Shown here one piece after another: positions 36,450-45,956 of a stretch of 64,000 nucleotides of DNA (the stretch's first letter is position 1; each line of letters starts with the position of its first letter). This DNA is from Kordia zhangzhouensis (GTDB lineage Bacteria > Bacteroidota > Bacteroidia > Flavobacteriales > Flavobacteriaceae), in NCBI RefSeq assembly GCF_001005305.1, contig NZ_LBMH01000009.1:1-64000 (forward strand), in the 5' to 3' direction. Made by a program: the position numbers and the translations under genes. The notes under the pieces were generated by a model. The model did not search any database. It was given only the letters and a program-made list of their open reading frames with translations, and had not been told where the DNA came from.

Positions 36450-36909
36450 TATATTGGCTATAATTATAGGTATTTCACCATATATATTTTATTTATACGA
36501 AAGTCTTCCAGACACTAAGGTTTGGGAGACTTCTTATTTTTCTTTTGAAAGTAATTACCAAGAAAATGTTCGCTTGGTCGGCTGGTTATTCATGCAAAAA
36601 GCAATTCCTTTATTGTTTTTAATTCTTTGGTTTTTCACAAGTCGTGATTGGTGGTATCATATAATACTGATACCAATCGCAATGTACACTTTTCAAATCG
36701 TAAGCGTAATTAAGCAAGAAAATAATTTAGATGAAACAGAAATTTATTACGTTATTCCTGTTATGATGATTATTATTCCTACAGTATATTTTATCAGAAT
36801 AAAACTATTTGATAAATATGTGTATAATATTGATCTTAAAAAAATAGATGCCGAACTGGCTGAATATGAACGAAAAGAAAAAGAACAACAAAAAGAAGAG
36901 AATAAATAG
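36349..36909 (+). CDS. Unit 3 four-helix membrane protein, start uncertain
   Basis: The frame is open from a TTG at 36349, overlapping the lipoprotein ORF in +1. The next TTG (36454) would drop the KSLVTGSI segment that aligns with units 1 and 2. Four helices, DWWYHIILIPIAMYTFQ and IRIKLFDKYVYNIDLKK, then a Glu/Lys-rich tail. The protein family is the same as in units 1 and 2. No family is recognised. Confidence 0.65.
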   Translation: MYLVTQTVLLMKTIHTKHKKQSTRKKSKSLVTGSILAIIIGISPYIFYLYESLPDTKVWETSYFSFESNYQENVRLVGWLFMQKAIPLLFLILWFFTSRDWWYHIILIPIAMYTFQIVSVIKQENNLDETEIYYVIPVMMIIIPTVYFIRIKLFDKYVYNIDLKKIDAELAEYERKEKEQQKEENK

Positions 36910-36965
36910 CGTTTATTACTTCTTTTTTATTTGTAACTTCATGTTTTAATCAATCGGAATGCTTC

Positions 36966-38165
36966 ATGGCAGAATCTTTATCACCTTTTACCAAACAACA
37001 ATTGCTTCCACAAGAAGAAACTCTTGAAATTTTAAAACATAAACAAGAATTATTTATAGGGATTCCTAAAGAAACTTCCTATCAAGAAAAACGTGTTTGT
37101 TTAACTCCAGATGCGGTTGCAGCTATTGTAGCGCACGGACATCGGGTGTTAATTGAAAGCTGCGCGGGAAAAGAAGCTAATTTTTCTGATAAAGAATATA
37201 CAGAAGCTGGAGCAGAAATCACTAATGACACGCAAAAAGTATTCTCCTGCCCTATTATTTTAAAAGTTGAACCACCTACTTTAGATGAGTTAAAACTATT
37301 GAATCCGCAAACGATTCTTATTTCAGCTTTACAAATTAAAACACGATCAAAAAAATATTTTGAAGTTTTAGCTAGTAAACGTGTCACAGCACTAGCTTTC
37401 GAATATATTCGTGATGAAGACGGAACATATCCAGCAGTTCGTTCTTTAAGTGAAATAGCAGGAACTTCTTCCGTTTTGATTGCCTCTGAGTTAATGGCAA
37501 ATGTAAATGATGGCAACGGATTAATGCTAGGTAACATAAGTGGAGTTCCTCCTGTAGAAGTAGTTATTATTGGAGCAGGAACTGTTGGTGAGTTTGCAGC
37601 TCGTTCTGCTTTAGGGCTTGGAGCCAATGTAAAAGTCTTTGATAATTCCATTACAAAACTGCGATGCATACAAACCAATTTAGGCAGACCTATTTACACA
37701 TCAACAGTACAACCAAAAAATTTACTTAAAGCCTTAAAACGCTGCGATGTATTGATTGGCGCTGTACGTGGGAAAAACAGATCTCCTATCCTTGTTACCG
37801 AAACAATGGTAGAACATATGAAAAAAGATGCTGTCATTATCGATGTAAGTATTGATATGGGCGGCTGTATAGAAACAAGTGAAATTACCTCTCATGATAA
37901 ACCTACATTTAAGAAACATGGAGTAATACATTACTGTGTTCCTAATATTCCTGCGCGATACTCCAGAACTGCCTCTGTTTCAATTAGTAATATTTTTACC
38001 CCATATTTATTAAAGATAGCTGAAGATGGCGGATTAGAAAATTCACTACGTTTTGACAAAGGTTTAAAAAATGGGTTGTATTTTTACCACGGAGTGTTGA
38101 CCAACAAATCGGTAGCGGATTGGTTTGATCTTCCTTACAGAGATATCAATTTATTAATGTTTTAA
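36966..38165 (+). CDS. ald: Alanine dehydrogenase
   Basis: 399 residues of the alanine dehydrogenase/PNT family, which interconverts alanine and pyruvate with NAD and ammonia. The N-terminal domain has GIPKETSYQEKRVCLTPDAV. The NAD-binding Rossmann domain has VVIIGAGTVGEFAARSALGLG. VIIDVSIDMGGCIETS is also typical, as is HYCVPNIPARYSRTAS. It starts 56 bp after the last tandem unit and is followed 3 bp later by a DUF4258-like gene. Confidence 0.92.
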   Translation: MAESLSPFTKQQLLPQEETLEILKHKQELFIGIPKETSYQEKRVCLTPDAVAAIVAHGHRVLIESCAGKEANFSDKEYTEAGAEITNDTQKVFSCPIILKVEPPTLDELKLLNPQTILISALQIKTRSKKYFEVLASKRVTALAFEYIRDEDGTYPAVRSLSEIAGTSSVLIASELMANVNDGNGLMLGNISGVPPVEVVIIGAGTVGEFAARSALGLGANVKVFDNSITKLRCIQTNLGRPIYTSTVQPKNLLKALKRCDVLIGAVRGKNRSPILVTETMVEHMKKDAVIIDVSIDMGGCIETSEITSHDKPTFKKHGVIHYCVPNIPARYSRTASVSISNIFTPYLLKIAEDGGLENSLRFDKGLKNGLYFYHGVLTNKSVADWFDLPYRDINLLMF

Positions 38166-38168
38166 GAT

Positions 38169-38555
38169 ATGAATAGTAGTCTATTAAGGCGTTTAGGGTT
38201 TTATTTTGGTGGTGTTGCGATTGGATTAGTAATTTTCGCTTTTTTAGTTCGTGGTCGTGGAGTAAAATGTGAATTTGATTATTTACCTAATGCACGAACA
38301 CTCAAAAATATTCGTGCCAAAAACCGTATGTTTTCTCCGCAAATTCGTCAATTAATTGATAACAACGAAATTGACACTACTGAAATATCGAATATTTTAC
38401 GAGATGGCGACGTTGATTTTTCAAGAAGTAAAAACAAGGTTGATTCTTGCAAATTATACATCATTGAAGGTATGCTTCGCAATAAGGAAATCGAATTAAC
38501 AGTTTATAATTGTGACAGCACGGCCATTATCCAAAAAATACAAATGGTAAATTAA
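38169..38555 (+). CDS. Membrane-anchored DUF4258-like protein
   Basis: 128 residues with one N-terminal membrane helix (about 9-27) and a small soluble domain. The soluble part contains PQIRQLIDNNEIDTTEISNIL and ends in two strands (KEIELTVYNCDSTAIIQKIQM). The shape fits DUF4258, whose function is unknown. It follows ald by 3 bp, so the two are probably co-transcribed. It converges on the proline dehydrogenase gene with a 3-bp gap. Confidence 0.75.
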   Translation: MNSSLLRRLGFYFGGVAIGLVIFAFLVRGRGVKCEFDYLPNARTLKNIRAKNRMFSPQIRQLIDNNEIDTTEISNILRDGDVDFSRSKNKVDSCKLYIIEGMLRNKEIELTVYNCDSTAIIQKIQMVN

Positions 38556-38558
38556 GTT

Positions 38559-39725
38559 TTATAACTTTCTCCTCTTCTTTTCTTGCTTTAATAAGCTCAA
38601 CTCTCTAGAGGTTTGCCCTGCTACAGATGTGTTTTCTTCTGCTCTTCGTATTAAATAAGGCATCACGTCACGTACAGGTCCAAAAGGTAAATACTTTGCA
38701 ACATTATATCCTTCATTAGCCAAGTTGAAGCTAATATGATCACTCATGCCGTATAATTGACCAAACCACACACGTTTGTCATCATTTGCAACTCCTTTTT
38801 CCTTCATAATTTCAGCAAGCTTGTATGAGCTTTCTTCATTGTGTGTGCCTGCAAAAACCGCCATACAATCTAAATTATCAAGCATATATTCTACAGCTGT
38901 ATCAAAGTTTTCATCAGTAGCCTTTTTGGAAACACAAATAGGAGAAGTATACCCTTTTTCCTTAGCTCTATTGTTTTCTTTTTCCATGTATGCGCCACGT
39001 ACTAGCTTCATTCCAATATGAAATCCTTGAGCTTTTGCATCAATATGTAATTGCTTCAAATATTCCATTCGATCCCATCGATACATTTGTAAAGTATTGT
39101 ATACAATTGCCTTTTCTTTATTATATGTACGCATCATATCGGCCACAATTGCATCTGCAGCATCTTGCATCCAACTTTCTTCTGCATCAATAAGCAATGC
39201 GACATCCATTTCATGAGCACGCTTACAAATTGTGTCAAACCTATTGATTACTCGTTCCCATTCGGCTTTTTCTTCATTTGTTAATGGTGTATTATTCCCC
39301 ACTTTTTCATAGAGACTAATTCTACCAAATCCTGTAGGTTTAAATACTGCAAATGGAATAGCTTCTTTTTCTTTTACAAACTGCAAGATTTTATTAATCT
39401 TTTGCAATGTTGCATCAAATTGCGCTTCTTCTTCTTTCCCTTCAACAGAATAATCCAATACGCTACACACCCCTTTTTCAAACATGTTGTCTACAACTGG
39501 CAAACATTCTTCTTCAGTCGTTCCTCCACAAAAATGGTCAAAAACAGTTGCTCTTATCAGGTTTTCGACAGGTAAATGTGCTTTAATTGCAAAATTAGTT
39601 ACTGCCGTTCCGATACGAACTAAAGGTTGGTTTGAGATTAATTTGAATAAAAAATAAGCTCTTTCAAGTTGAGAATCTGTTTTTAACGCAAATGCGTTCT
39701 CAGTGTTATTGAAAATTGGTTCCAT
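38559..39725 (-). CDS. Proline dehydrogenase (monofunctional)
   Basis: 388 residues; FAD-dependent oxidation of proline to pyrroline-5-carboxylate. It has the barrel signature DVALLIDAEESWMQ, IGMKLVRGAYMEKE, the substrate-binding FAGTHNEES and a late YLPFGPVRDVMPYLIRRAEEN. There is no fused P5C dehydrogenase domain (not PutA) and no DNA-binding N-terminus. It has a -7 element 20 bp upstream. Confidence 0.93.
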   Translation of the reverse strand: MEPIFNNTENAFALKTDSQLERAYFLFKLISNQPLVRIGTAVTNFAIKAHLPVENLIRATVFDHFCGGTTEEECLPVVDNMFEKGVCSVLDYSVEGKEEEAQFDATLQKINKILQFVKEKEAIPFAVFKPTGFGRISLYEKVGNNTPLTNEEKAEWERVINRFDTICKRAHEMDVALLIDAEESWMQDAADAIVADMMRTYNKEKAIVYNTLQMYRWDRMEYLKQLHIDAKAQGFHIGMKLVRGAYMEKENNRAKEKGYTSPICVSKKATDENFDTAVEYMLDNLDCMAVFAGTHNEESSYKLAEIMKEKGVANDDKRVWFGQLYGMSDHISFNLANEGYNVAKYLPFGPVRDVMPYLIRRAEENTSVAGQTSRELSLLKQEKKRRKL

Positions 39726-39744
39726 TCACAAATAATTACAAGCA

Positions 39745-39752
39745 CAAATATA
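39745..39752 (-). promoter_or_regulatory. Proline dehydrogenase promoter -7 element
   Basis: The minus strand reads TATATTTG, an exact TAnnTTTG match, 20 bp before the start codon. Confidence 0.55.
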
Positions 39753-39818
39753 GTTATAGAATTATTATTTTTTTGTGTAAAAAAGGCTTTATTTTGCTTC
39801 TCATAATTGTTTTTTTTA

Positions 39819-40889
39819 ATGATGAATTCTATCCAAGCCGCAAACTATTTCGTTCATTTTAACACAAATTGTTACACCGCTCTTGCCGAACATTTGGCAA
39901 CTAGCAATTATTCAAAAGTTTTTATTTTAGTTGATGAACACACACATGTAGATTGTCTTCCGCACTTTATGGCACATCTAGAAAGTGAAGTCTCTATGGA
40001 AATTATAGAAATTCCTGCTGGAGAAATTCATAAAAATATAGAAACAACGGTTGGTGTTTGGAATGCACTGTCTGAACTTGATGCCGACCGAAAAAGTTTA
40101 TTAATTAATGTTGGCGGCGGAATGACTACAGATCTTGGTGGATTTGTAGCTTCTACATTTAAACGCGGTATTGCCTATATCAATGTACCTACTTCCCTAC
40201 TTTCAATGGTTGATGCTTCCGTTGGAGGAAAAACAGGTATCGATTTAGGCACGTTAAAAAACCAAATTGGCGTTATCAATTCTCCTGAAATGGTGTTAAT
40301 TGATACTGCTTTTCTAGAAACGTTACCTGCAAATCAAATGCGTAGTGGATTGGCAGAAATGCTAAAACACGGACTTATTTATGATGAAACCTACTGGCAA
40401 CAATTAATTGATCTTTCTAATTTTACTCTCGAAGACCTTGACAGATTAATTTATGACTCTGTAAAAATCAAAAATGAAGTAGTAACAAAAGATCCTAAAG
40501 AAAACGGACTACGAAAAATATTGAATTTCGGACACACCTTAGGACACGCTATTGAATCCTACTTTTTAACACACGAAACGAGAGAAGCCTTATTACACGG
40601 AGAAGCCATTGCCATTGGAATGGTTTTAGCTTGTTATATTTCTACCGTACAAGAACACTTTCCAAAAGAGAAATTAGCTAAAGTCAAAGATGCAATTATA
40701 GATATGTACGGAAAAATTGAATTTGATTCTTCTGATTATGAATCGATTATTGAGTTAATGAAATACGACAAAAAGAATTCGCATGGAAACATCAATTTTG
40801 TATTATTAACAGACATTGGTTCACCTGTATTGGATAAAATTGTTTCCAATGCTACTATTCTTGACGCATTTGCGTATTATAATTCTTAA
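39819..40889 (+). CDS. aroB: 3-dehydroquinate synthase
   Basis: Second step of the shikimate pathway, NAD- and metal-dependent. About 356 residues from the ATG at 39819 (39822 is equally possible; 39807 adds hydrophobic residues unlike the family). Seen are NVGGGMTTDLGGFVASTFKRG, VPTSLLSMVDASVGGKTGID, ILNFGHTLGHAIES with metal His residues and LLHGEAIAIGM. aroC lies 20 kb away in the same window. Confidence 0.96.
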   Translation: MMNSIQAANYFVHFNTNCYTALAEHLATSNYSKVFILVDEHTHVDCLPHFMAHLESEVSMEIIEIPAGEIHKNIETTVGVWNALSELDADRKSLLINVGGGMTTDLGGFVASTFKRGIAYINVPTSLLSMVDASVGGKTGIDLGTLKNQIGVINSPEMVLIDTAFLETLPANQMRSGLAEMLKHGLIYDETYWQQLIDLSNFTLEDLDRLIYDSVKIKNEVVTKDPKENGLRKILNFGHTLGHAIESYFLTHETREALLHGEAIAIGMVLACYISTVQEHFPKEKLAKVKDAIIDMYGKIEFDSSDYESIIELMKYDKKNSHGNINFVLLTDIGSPVLDKIVSNATILDAFAYYNS

Positions 40890-41023
40890 CAGTAAAAACA
40901 CACGAAGCTGACACTATTTTTTTCTTTTACAAAAAAATAGTTGTATTTTTAGAATACTCTTATTGGCAGGAGATTCCCTTTATGTACCTATAACCGTAGT
41001 ATTAATTTTTAATAATTATTTCT

Positions 41024-41296
41024 ATGAGAAAAGCAATTATAGATTATAAAAAATTGACGCCAGAGATTCTTCAATTGTTACAAGATCGCTATCCTGGCGG
41101 TTATTCTGATCGTGATATTATTAAGTTTGACGATCATCACAACAACACTATTGAAGCTGTAGAAGTACGAACAGAAGACACAATTTACCTAGTCAAAGTT
41201 AGTAGCAAGCTACACTATACAATGACCAATATTGAAGCAGATGAGTTTGAAGATCTTGCTCCTGAAGAGATTATTAATGATTTTTCTGAAGAATAA
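41024..41296 (+). CDS. Conserved small protein of unknown function
   Basis: 90 residues, acidic, with no signal or membrane segment. MRKAIIDYKKLTPEILQLLQDRYP is followed by two strands (HNNTIEAVEVRTEDTIYLVKVSS) and an acidic C-terminal helix. Compact, with clean coding composition; it resembles small proteins common in Flavobacteriaceae, but I cannot name a family. It converges on the DinB-family gene. Confidence 0.7.
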   Translation: MRKAIIDYKKLTPEILQLLQDRYPGGYSDRDIIKFDDHHNNTIEAVEVRTEDTIYLVKVSSKLHYTMTNIEADEFEDLAPEEIINDFSEE

Positions 41297-41298
41297 AA

Positions 41299-41811
41299 TT
41301 ATAAGTAACGCTCTTTAATGACGTTTAAGTGATGTTTTTCGTGTCCAGCTATAATATAAGCCAAGGCGCGAACAGAAACTGTATTATTACTTGCAGTTCC
41401 AGTTCTTGTGGTCATTTTTTCCGTGAAACTCTTAAACAAAGTAATGGTCGCTTGTCGAATTGAATTGTATTCTTGCAGCAATTCCATACTATTTCGCTCA
41501 GTTGCTTCCGAAAAAGGAACATACGCATCTTGATCAAATCCTGGTAGCTCTGTTTTATCATTTCGCGCTATACGTAATGCTCTATTGCAAAAAATACGTT
41601 CTGTATCCATCAAATGCTGTAACACTTCTTTTATGGTCCATTTTCCTTCCGCATAAGCACTTCTTAACTGATCTTCTGTTAATGAAGCCATTAATTCATT
41701 TACATCTTCTAAACCTTCTATAAAAGCAGTCATTACATCTTCTTCTTTTAGATGCTGAATATATTGTTCATAATACGAATTATACTCGGTAACTTCTGGA
41801 AATGACATCAT
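41299..41811 (-). CDS. DinB/YfiT-like metal-binding protein
   Basis: About 170 residues from MMSFPEV (41811); an upstream Met at 41844 is possible. Four-helix bundle with the histidines expected of the metal site: KEVLQHLMDTERIFC and IAGHEKHHLNVIKERYL, with a middle helix YVPFSEATERNSMELLQEYNS. The family includes thiol transferases and stress proteins. The exact substrate is unknown. Confidence 0.88.
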   Translation of the reverse strand: MMSFPEVTEYNSYYEQYIQHLKEEDVMTAFIEGLEDVNELMASLTEDQLRSAYAEGKWTIKEVLQHLMDTERIFCNRALRIARNDKTELPGFDQDAYVPFSEATERNSMELLQEYNSIRQATITLFKSFTEKMTTRTGTASNNTVSVRALAYIIAGHEKHHLNVIKERYL

Positions 41812-41915
41812 AATATTTACGTTTTCTATTGAGACTGGTCGCAATTTTTGTGTGTTGAATATACTATTTATTTTATCATCTTAAAAGATTCAATACAGCC
41901 TTAGTCGAAACAAAT

Positions 41916-42269
41916 TCAATTTTTAAACAAATGAATCCAAATTATTCTAGAAATACGCATGTTAAAAAAAGACAATCCAATCATTGAAATCGCAATCATT
42001 ATGAATATCTTAAAATTATCTTCAAATTGAAAAATGTATGACAACATGAAATAAAACACAATTGCTTCACCAACAGTCAACATATAACTCACGTACATAG
42101 CACCATAAAAATATCCCGGTTCTTTTTCAAATTTATATTCACAAATTGAACAATATTCGTTCATTTTTGGCATTTTAAACTTATACAAAACTCCTTTTTG
42201 TTTAAAAATTTCTCCTTTATTACAGTTAGGACAAGTTCCTTTATACATATGTTGTAGCGTTCTCCACAT
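41916..42269 (-). CDS. DUF983 family membrane protein
   Basis: About 117 residues from the Met at 42269 (MWRTLQHMYKGTCPNCNKG). It has an N-terminal zinc-ribbon-like pair CPNC and CSIC, then EPGYFYGAMYVSYML, and two membrane helices (about 60-83 and 88-110). This is the DUF983 layout. The function is unknown; members occur widely in alpha-proteobacteria and Bacteroidetes. Confidence 0.88.
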   Translation of the reverse strand: MWRTLQHMYKGTCPNCNKGEIFKQKGVLYKFKMPKMNEYCSICEYKFEKEPGYFYGAMYVSYMLTVGEAIVFYFMLSYIFQFEDNFKIFIMIAISMIGLSFFNMRISRIIWIHLFKN

Positions 42270-42364
42270 CACTATAAAATTTTGAGCAAAGTTAGTATTC
42301 AACCATATTGAATAAAGTTTGTATTTTCGCTTTTAATAGCACAAAAAGGACATTTTTTATAAAA

Positions 42365-43234
42365 ATGAAGTTGTTACCTGTTTACAATATTTCACAATTT
42401 AAAGAGCAAGAAAGTAGCAATCACTTGTATTGTAACAATTTTAGCGAGCATTTGCGTACGCATCCTTTTATTGAAAAACCTCATAGACATGATTTTCATC
42501 TATTGGTACTTTTTACCAAAGGGACAGGCTCTCATGTTGTTGATTTTCATAAGTTTAATATTATTCCCGGCAGTGTGTTTGCTTTACAACCTGGTCAAAT
42601 GCATCATTGGAACTTGTCAAAAGATATTGATGGATATATTGTATTTCATTCTAAAGAATTTTATAATGTGCATTTTAAGCACAAACAGATCAATGATTAC
42701 CCTTTTTACTTTTCTACCTACAATACGCCAGAATTAATTTTGGATGAAAAACAAACAAAAAACATCTCCTACTATTTTGAAAAAGCTTTAATCGAATATT
42801 CATCAACGAATTTATATAAAGAGCATGCTGTTTTAAATATGTTAGACTTGATTTATATTGAACTATCGCGTCACTACATCTACTCCAACCCTTTACAAAC
42901 CAATAAATACCACACCATTTTGCAAAATTTTGAAGCTTTACTTGAGCACTATTATATGTTTGAAAAAAAGCCTTCATTTTATGCTTCTAAATTGCATATT
43001 ACTTTAAAACATTTGAATCGGGTTTGCAAAGAAACTTTGCAAAAAACAGCAACAGTAGTCATTACAGATAGGATTATTTTGGAAGCAAAACGATTGCTTC
43101 TTACTCCTGAACTAACTATTAATGAAATCGCAAATCGTTTAGGGTTTGAAGATTACTCCTATTTTTCTAGATTATTTAAGCATAAAACGCAACAAACTCC
43201 TTCAAGTTTTAGAAATGCGATACACAAGCACTAA
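42365..43234 (+). CDS. AraC-family transcriptional regulator
   Basis: 289 residues from the ATG at 42365 (MKLLPVYNISQF). The N-terminal cupin-like sensing domain has HRHDFHLLVLFTKGTGSH and PGSVFALQPGQMHHW. The C-terminal double helix-turn-helix (about 185-285) has FYASKLHITLKHLNRVCKE and IANRLGFEDYSYFSRLFKHK, then TPSSFRNA. The ligand is unknown. It stands alone, divergent from the DUF983 gene. Confidence 0.93.
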   Translation: MKLLPVYNISQFKEQESSNHLYCNNFSEHLRTHPFIEKPHRHDFHLLVLFTKGTGSHVVDFHKFNIIPGSVFALQPGQMHHWNLSKDIDGYIVFHSKEFYNVHFKHKQINDYPFYFSTYNTPELILDEKQTKNISYYFEKALIEYSSTNLYKEHAVLNMLDLIYIELSRHYIYSNPLQTNKYHTILQNFEALLEHYYMFEKKPSFYASKLHITLKHLNRVCKETLQKTATVVITDRIILEAKRLLLTPELTINEIANRLGFEDYSYFSRLFKHKTQQTPSSFRNAIHKH

Positions 43235-43281
43235 AACTAACAGGAGTTTGCAATGAAATATATGAATATTGGTTACTTTCC

Positions 43282-45870
43282 TTAAGCTGAATTACGACTT
43301 GCGTTAATATTACCAAATAGTGAGCGTGTTACCATTTTTTCGTAAACCGCTAATTCTTTTTCGTTAATGGTTGGTTCTTTTTGCAATTCTTGAATTTTTC
43401 GCAATGCATATTGTTGAATTGTTAATAAAGGCAATACAATCTTTTCTCGTGCATGAATTGAAGCTTTTCCCGCTGGTTGATTCTGCATTAATTCGTTATA
43501 TCCTGTAACTTTTAACAACATGCGCTTGCTTCTTTCAAATTCTTCAAAAATAATCGTCCAAAATTCTCCAAACTCTTTATTTTGTTGCATATAGGAGGTT
43601 AACTTAAAGAAAGACTTCGTAAGACTCATCATACTGTTTTCAAGTAACGTTCTAAAAAAGGATGAGTTTCTATATAAATTTTCTACCGCTTCAAACTTTC
43701 CATTTTTTTCCATATGTTCCAATGCAGTTCCAACGCCATAAAAACCAGGTACATTTTGTTTTAGCTGACTCCAGCTCCCTACAAAGGGAATTGCTCGTAA
43801 ATCTGAAAACTTAAATTCTTTAGATTGTGAACGTTTGGAAGGACGACTTCCAATGTTGGTTTTAGCATAATATTTTAATGTACTCATTCGCTCTAAATAC
43901 GGCAAAAACATAGGATGCTGTTTAAAAGCTACATATGTATCATAACTTACAGAAGCTAGTGTTTCCATAGTTTCTTTATCTTTCGATGAAAACTCTGCCT
44001 TTGTACTTGAAAATATTTCATTTGAGATTCCAGAGCTCAACAATTGCTCTAAGTTGTACTGACATGATTCCAATGTACCAAAATTAGAACTAATAGTTTG
44101 CCCTTGTACCGTCAATTGAATTTCTTCATCTTCTACAGTGCTTCCTAACGAGGCATAAAATTGATGTGTTTTTCCTCCTCCACGAGCTGGCGGCCCGCCA
44201 CGACCATCAAAAAAGATAACTTTGATGCCATACTCTCGTGATACAGCAGTTAACTCTTCTTTGGCCTTAAATATACTCCAGTTTGCCATCAAATATCCTC
44301 CGTCTTTTGTTCCATCAGAGAAACCTAACATGATATATTGCCTGTTCCCTCTGCGTTTTAAATGAGCTGCATACACTGTGTTTTCATATAGCGTTCGCAT
44401 TACATCTTTCGCTGCTTGTAAATCAGGAACTGTTTCAAATAGAGGTGACACGTCTACATTTGGCTCTTTCCAATCACATAAACGCAACATGGTAAATGCT
44501 TCCATAACGTGTAGTGCCGACTGATTGTTGCTAATAATATATCGATTTGCTCCACGTTCTCCATTACGTTTTTGAATTGTTTTCATTGCATAAATGGACG
44601 AAATTGTAGCATGGGTAATTTCATCAGTAAAATAATCGGCTTGTATCTTTTCAGAAACAGTCGTTAAAGCCTTAATTTTTGCTTCTTCAGTTGCGTTTGA
44701 GTAATCTAATGTGAATAGCTCATCTCCTCTATTTTTCATCGTTTCCACAATCGTTTCAAATACTCCTTCATGCACACGAGAATCTTGACGAATGTCTAAC
44801 ATAGCAAAATGATACCCAAATAATTTCACTTTGTTAATAAGGTCGTCTATTTCTGCACAAAATAAAGATTGATGTTCAGAGATAACTACTTGTCTAATAG
44901 ATTTTAATTCAGTCTCAAACTCCTGAAGCGACAACATTCCTTCTTCTTTTCTTAAATACACATTGTTATAAAGCATTCGTTCTAAACGCGCCAAACGCTT
45001 TTCAACACCTTCAAATGTTAGTCTGCGCTTCAATGCTCTGATGTCACGATAGTAATTTAGCAGAATCGTATTTCGCAAACGATCTGCAACTTTCAATGTA
45101 ATTTCAGTAGTTACAAATGGGTTTCCATCACGATCGCCACCAGGCCAAAAGCCTAAATCAATAATTTGGTTGTCTAATTCCTCATCTTCAAAGATGTTTT
45201 GCTGAATATAGTTGTAAATTTTGCTCGCAGCATGATAAAATACATTTTCCAAGTACCAAATCAAGCTTACCGCTTCATCATACGGCGTCGGTTTTTCTTT
45301 TTTGAAAAAAGGAGTCTTCCCTAACTGAGCCAACAATTTCTTGATGGTCAATAAATCATCTTTTTCTATTGCTTCCGCTAAATCTGTAATGATTCCAAGC
45401 ACTTGTCCTGGATAAAATTGTGTAGGATGCGCCGTAAGCACGGGACGAATTTTAAAACGTTTCAAATACGTTTTTAATGCATCCATTTTTTGCTTTTCTT
45501 CCGCTTCTTCTTTTATATTCCTTAGTGTTCCTCGGCCATCCATATTGTTTACAATTGGGAAAGCTGCATCTTCTACCGCATCAAATAGAACCACTTGACG
45601 TTCAATGTATTGTATGAATCGAAAAAGAAGGTTTATTTTTTCATTTTCAGACTTATTACTTTCCACATATCGCTCAAAAAATTTATGAACAATCTCCGTT
45701 GGATTTTTGTCTTTAGCGTATTCTTGTTCACAAATTTCACTAAATAAAGGCAGTAAAACCCCTGTATTTGAAATCTTGTCAAACGGAAGCGTCATAAAAA
45801 TACTGTTATAGATTTGGTATTTTGATGATACATTTTCTTGAAAACGTTCTAGTTTTGGTTTGCGAGACAT
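43282..45870 (-). CDS. ppc: Phosphoenolpyruvate carboxylase
   Basis: 862 residues from MSRKPKLERF (45870); the longer frame would run into a terminator hairpin, so I reject it. It catalyses PEP + bicarbonate to oxaloacetate, replenishing the TCA cycle. Signatures are LTAHPTQFYPG, GFWPGGDRDGNP, LGFSDGTKDGGY, the Arg loop FFDGRGGPPARGGG and a C-terminus ending FGNINASRNSA. It lies downstream of an Lrp-type regulator but is separated from it by a terminator. Confidence 0.95.
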   Translation of the reverse strand: MSRKPKLERFQENVSSKYQIYNSIFMTLPFDKISNTGVLLPLFSEICEQEYAKDKNPTEIVHKFFERYVESNKSENEKINLLFRFIQYIERQVVLFDAVEDAAFPIVNNMDGRGTLRNIKEEAEEKQKMDALKTYLKRFKIRPVLTAHPTQFYPGQVLGIITDLAEAIEKDDLLTIKKLLAQLGKTPFFKKEKPTPYDEAVSLIWYLENVFYHAASKIYNYIQQNIFEDEELDNQIIDLGFWPGGDRDGNPFVTTEITLKVADRLRNTILLNYYRDIRALKRRLTFEGVEKRLARLERMLYNNVYLRKEEGMLSLQEFETELKSIRQVVISEHQSLFCAEIDDLINKVKLFGYHFAMLDIRQDSRVHEGVFETIVETMKNRGDELFTLDYSNATEEAKIKALTTVSEKIQADYFTDEITHATISSIYAMKTIQKRNGERGANRYIISNNQSALHVMEAFTMLRLCDWKEPNVDVSPLFETVPDLQAAKDVMRTLYENTVYAAHLKRRGNRQYIMLGFSDGTKDGGYLMANWSIFKAKEELTAVSREYGIKVIFFDGRGGPPARGGGKTHQFYASLGSTVEDEEIQLTVQGQTISSNFGTLESCQYNLEQLLSSGISNEIFSSTKAEFSSKDKETMETLASVSYDTYVAFKQHPMFLPYLERMSTLKYYAKTNIGSRPSKRSQSKEFKFSDLRAIPFVGSWSQLKQNVPGFYGVGTALEHMEKNGKFEAVENLYRNSSFFRTLLENSMMSLTKSFFKLTSYMQQNKEFGEFWTIIFEEFERSKRMLLKVTGYNELMQNQPAGKASIHAREKIVLPLLTIQQYALRKIQELQKEPTINEKELAVYEKMVTRSLFGNINASRNSA

Positions 45871-45910
45871 GAGTTGTGATATTAAAAAGGATGGATTTGG
45901 TATAAAAAAA

Positions 45911-45933
45911 CCCTCACACGAAAAGTGCAAGGG
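45911..45933 (-). terminator. Terminator after the Lrp-family gene
   Basis: Minus-strand RNA CCCUUGCAC / GUGUGAGGG (9 bp, two G-U pairs) with loop UUUUC, followed by seven U residues. It lies 24 bp after the Lrp gene stop and before the ppc start. Confidence 0.85.
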
Positions 45934-45956
45934 CTGCATGTTATCTTTTCGTTTTT

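Larger units (their letters stand above)
34567..36909 (+). repeat. Three tandem paralogous transcription units (about 0.8 kb each)
   Basis: The units start with tacgyagaaaata at 34567, 35394 and 36205 (827 and 811 bp apart). Each then has a TAAGTTTG -7 element, a common leader (catcgttaaactaaa or close to it), a 50-51-residue lipoprotein ORF and an overlapping membrane-protein ORF. All three have the two ORFs in the same +1 frame relation (offset 52 bases). Similarity includes non-coding parts, so whole units were duplicated. In front of unit 3 the arms 36161-36174 and 36204-36217 form a perfect 14-bp inverted repeat; unit 2 has a near copy at 35340-35352 / 35394-35406. Confidence 0.88.

Noticed and set aside
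34655-36909. Sequencing error as the cause of the +1 overlaps
   Set aside because: The same 52-base offset occurs in all three diverged copies; independent errors at the same place are unlikely.
40913-40941. AT-only hairpin actattttttt / aaaaaaatagt after aroB
   Set aside because: Almost pure A/T stem; such pairs are expected by chance in this AT-rich DNA, so it is not listed as a terminator.
45871-45939. Longer N-terminus for Ppc
   Set aside because: It is encoded partly by a terminator hairpin; MSRKPKLERF is a family-like start.
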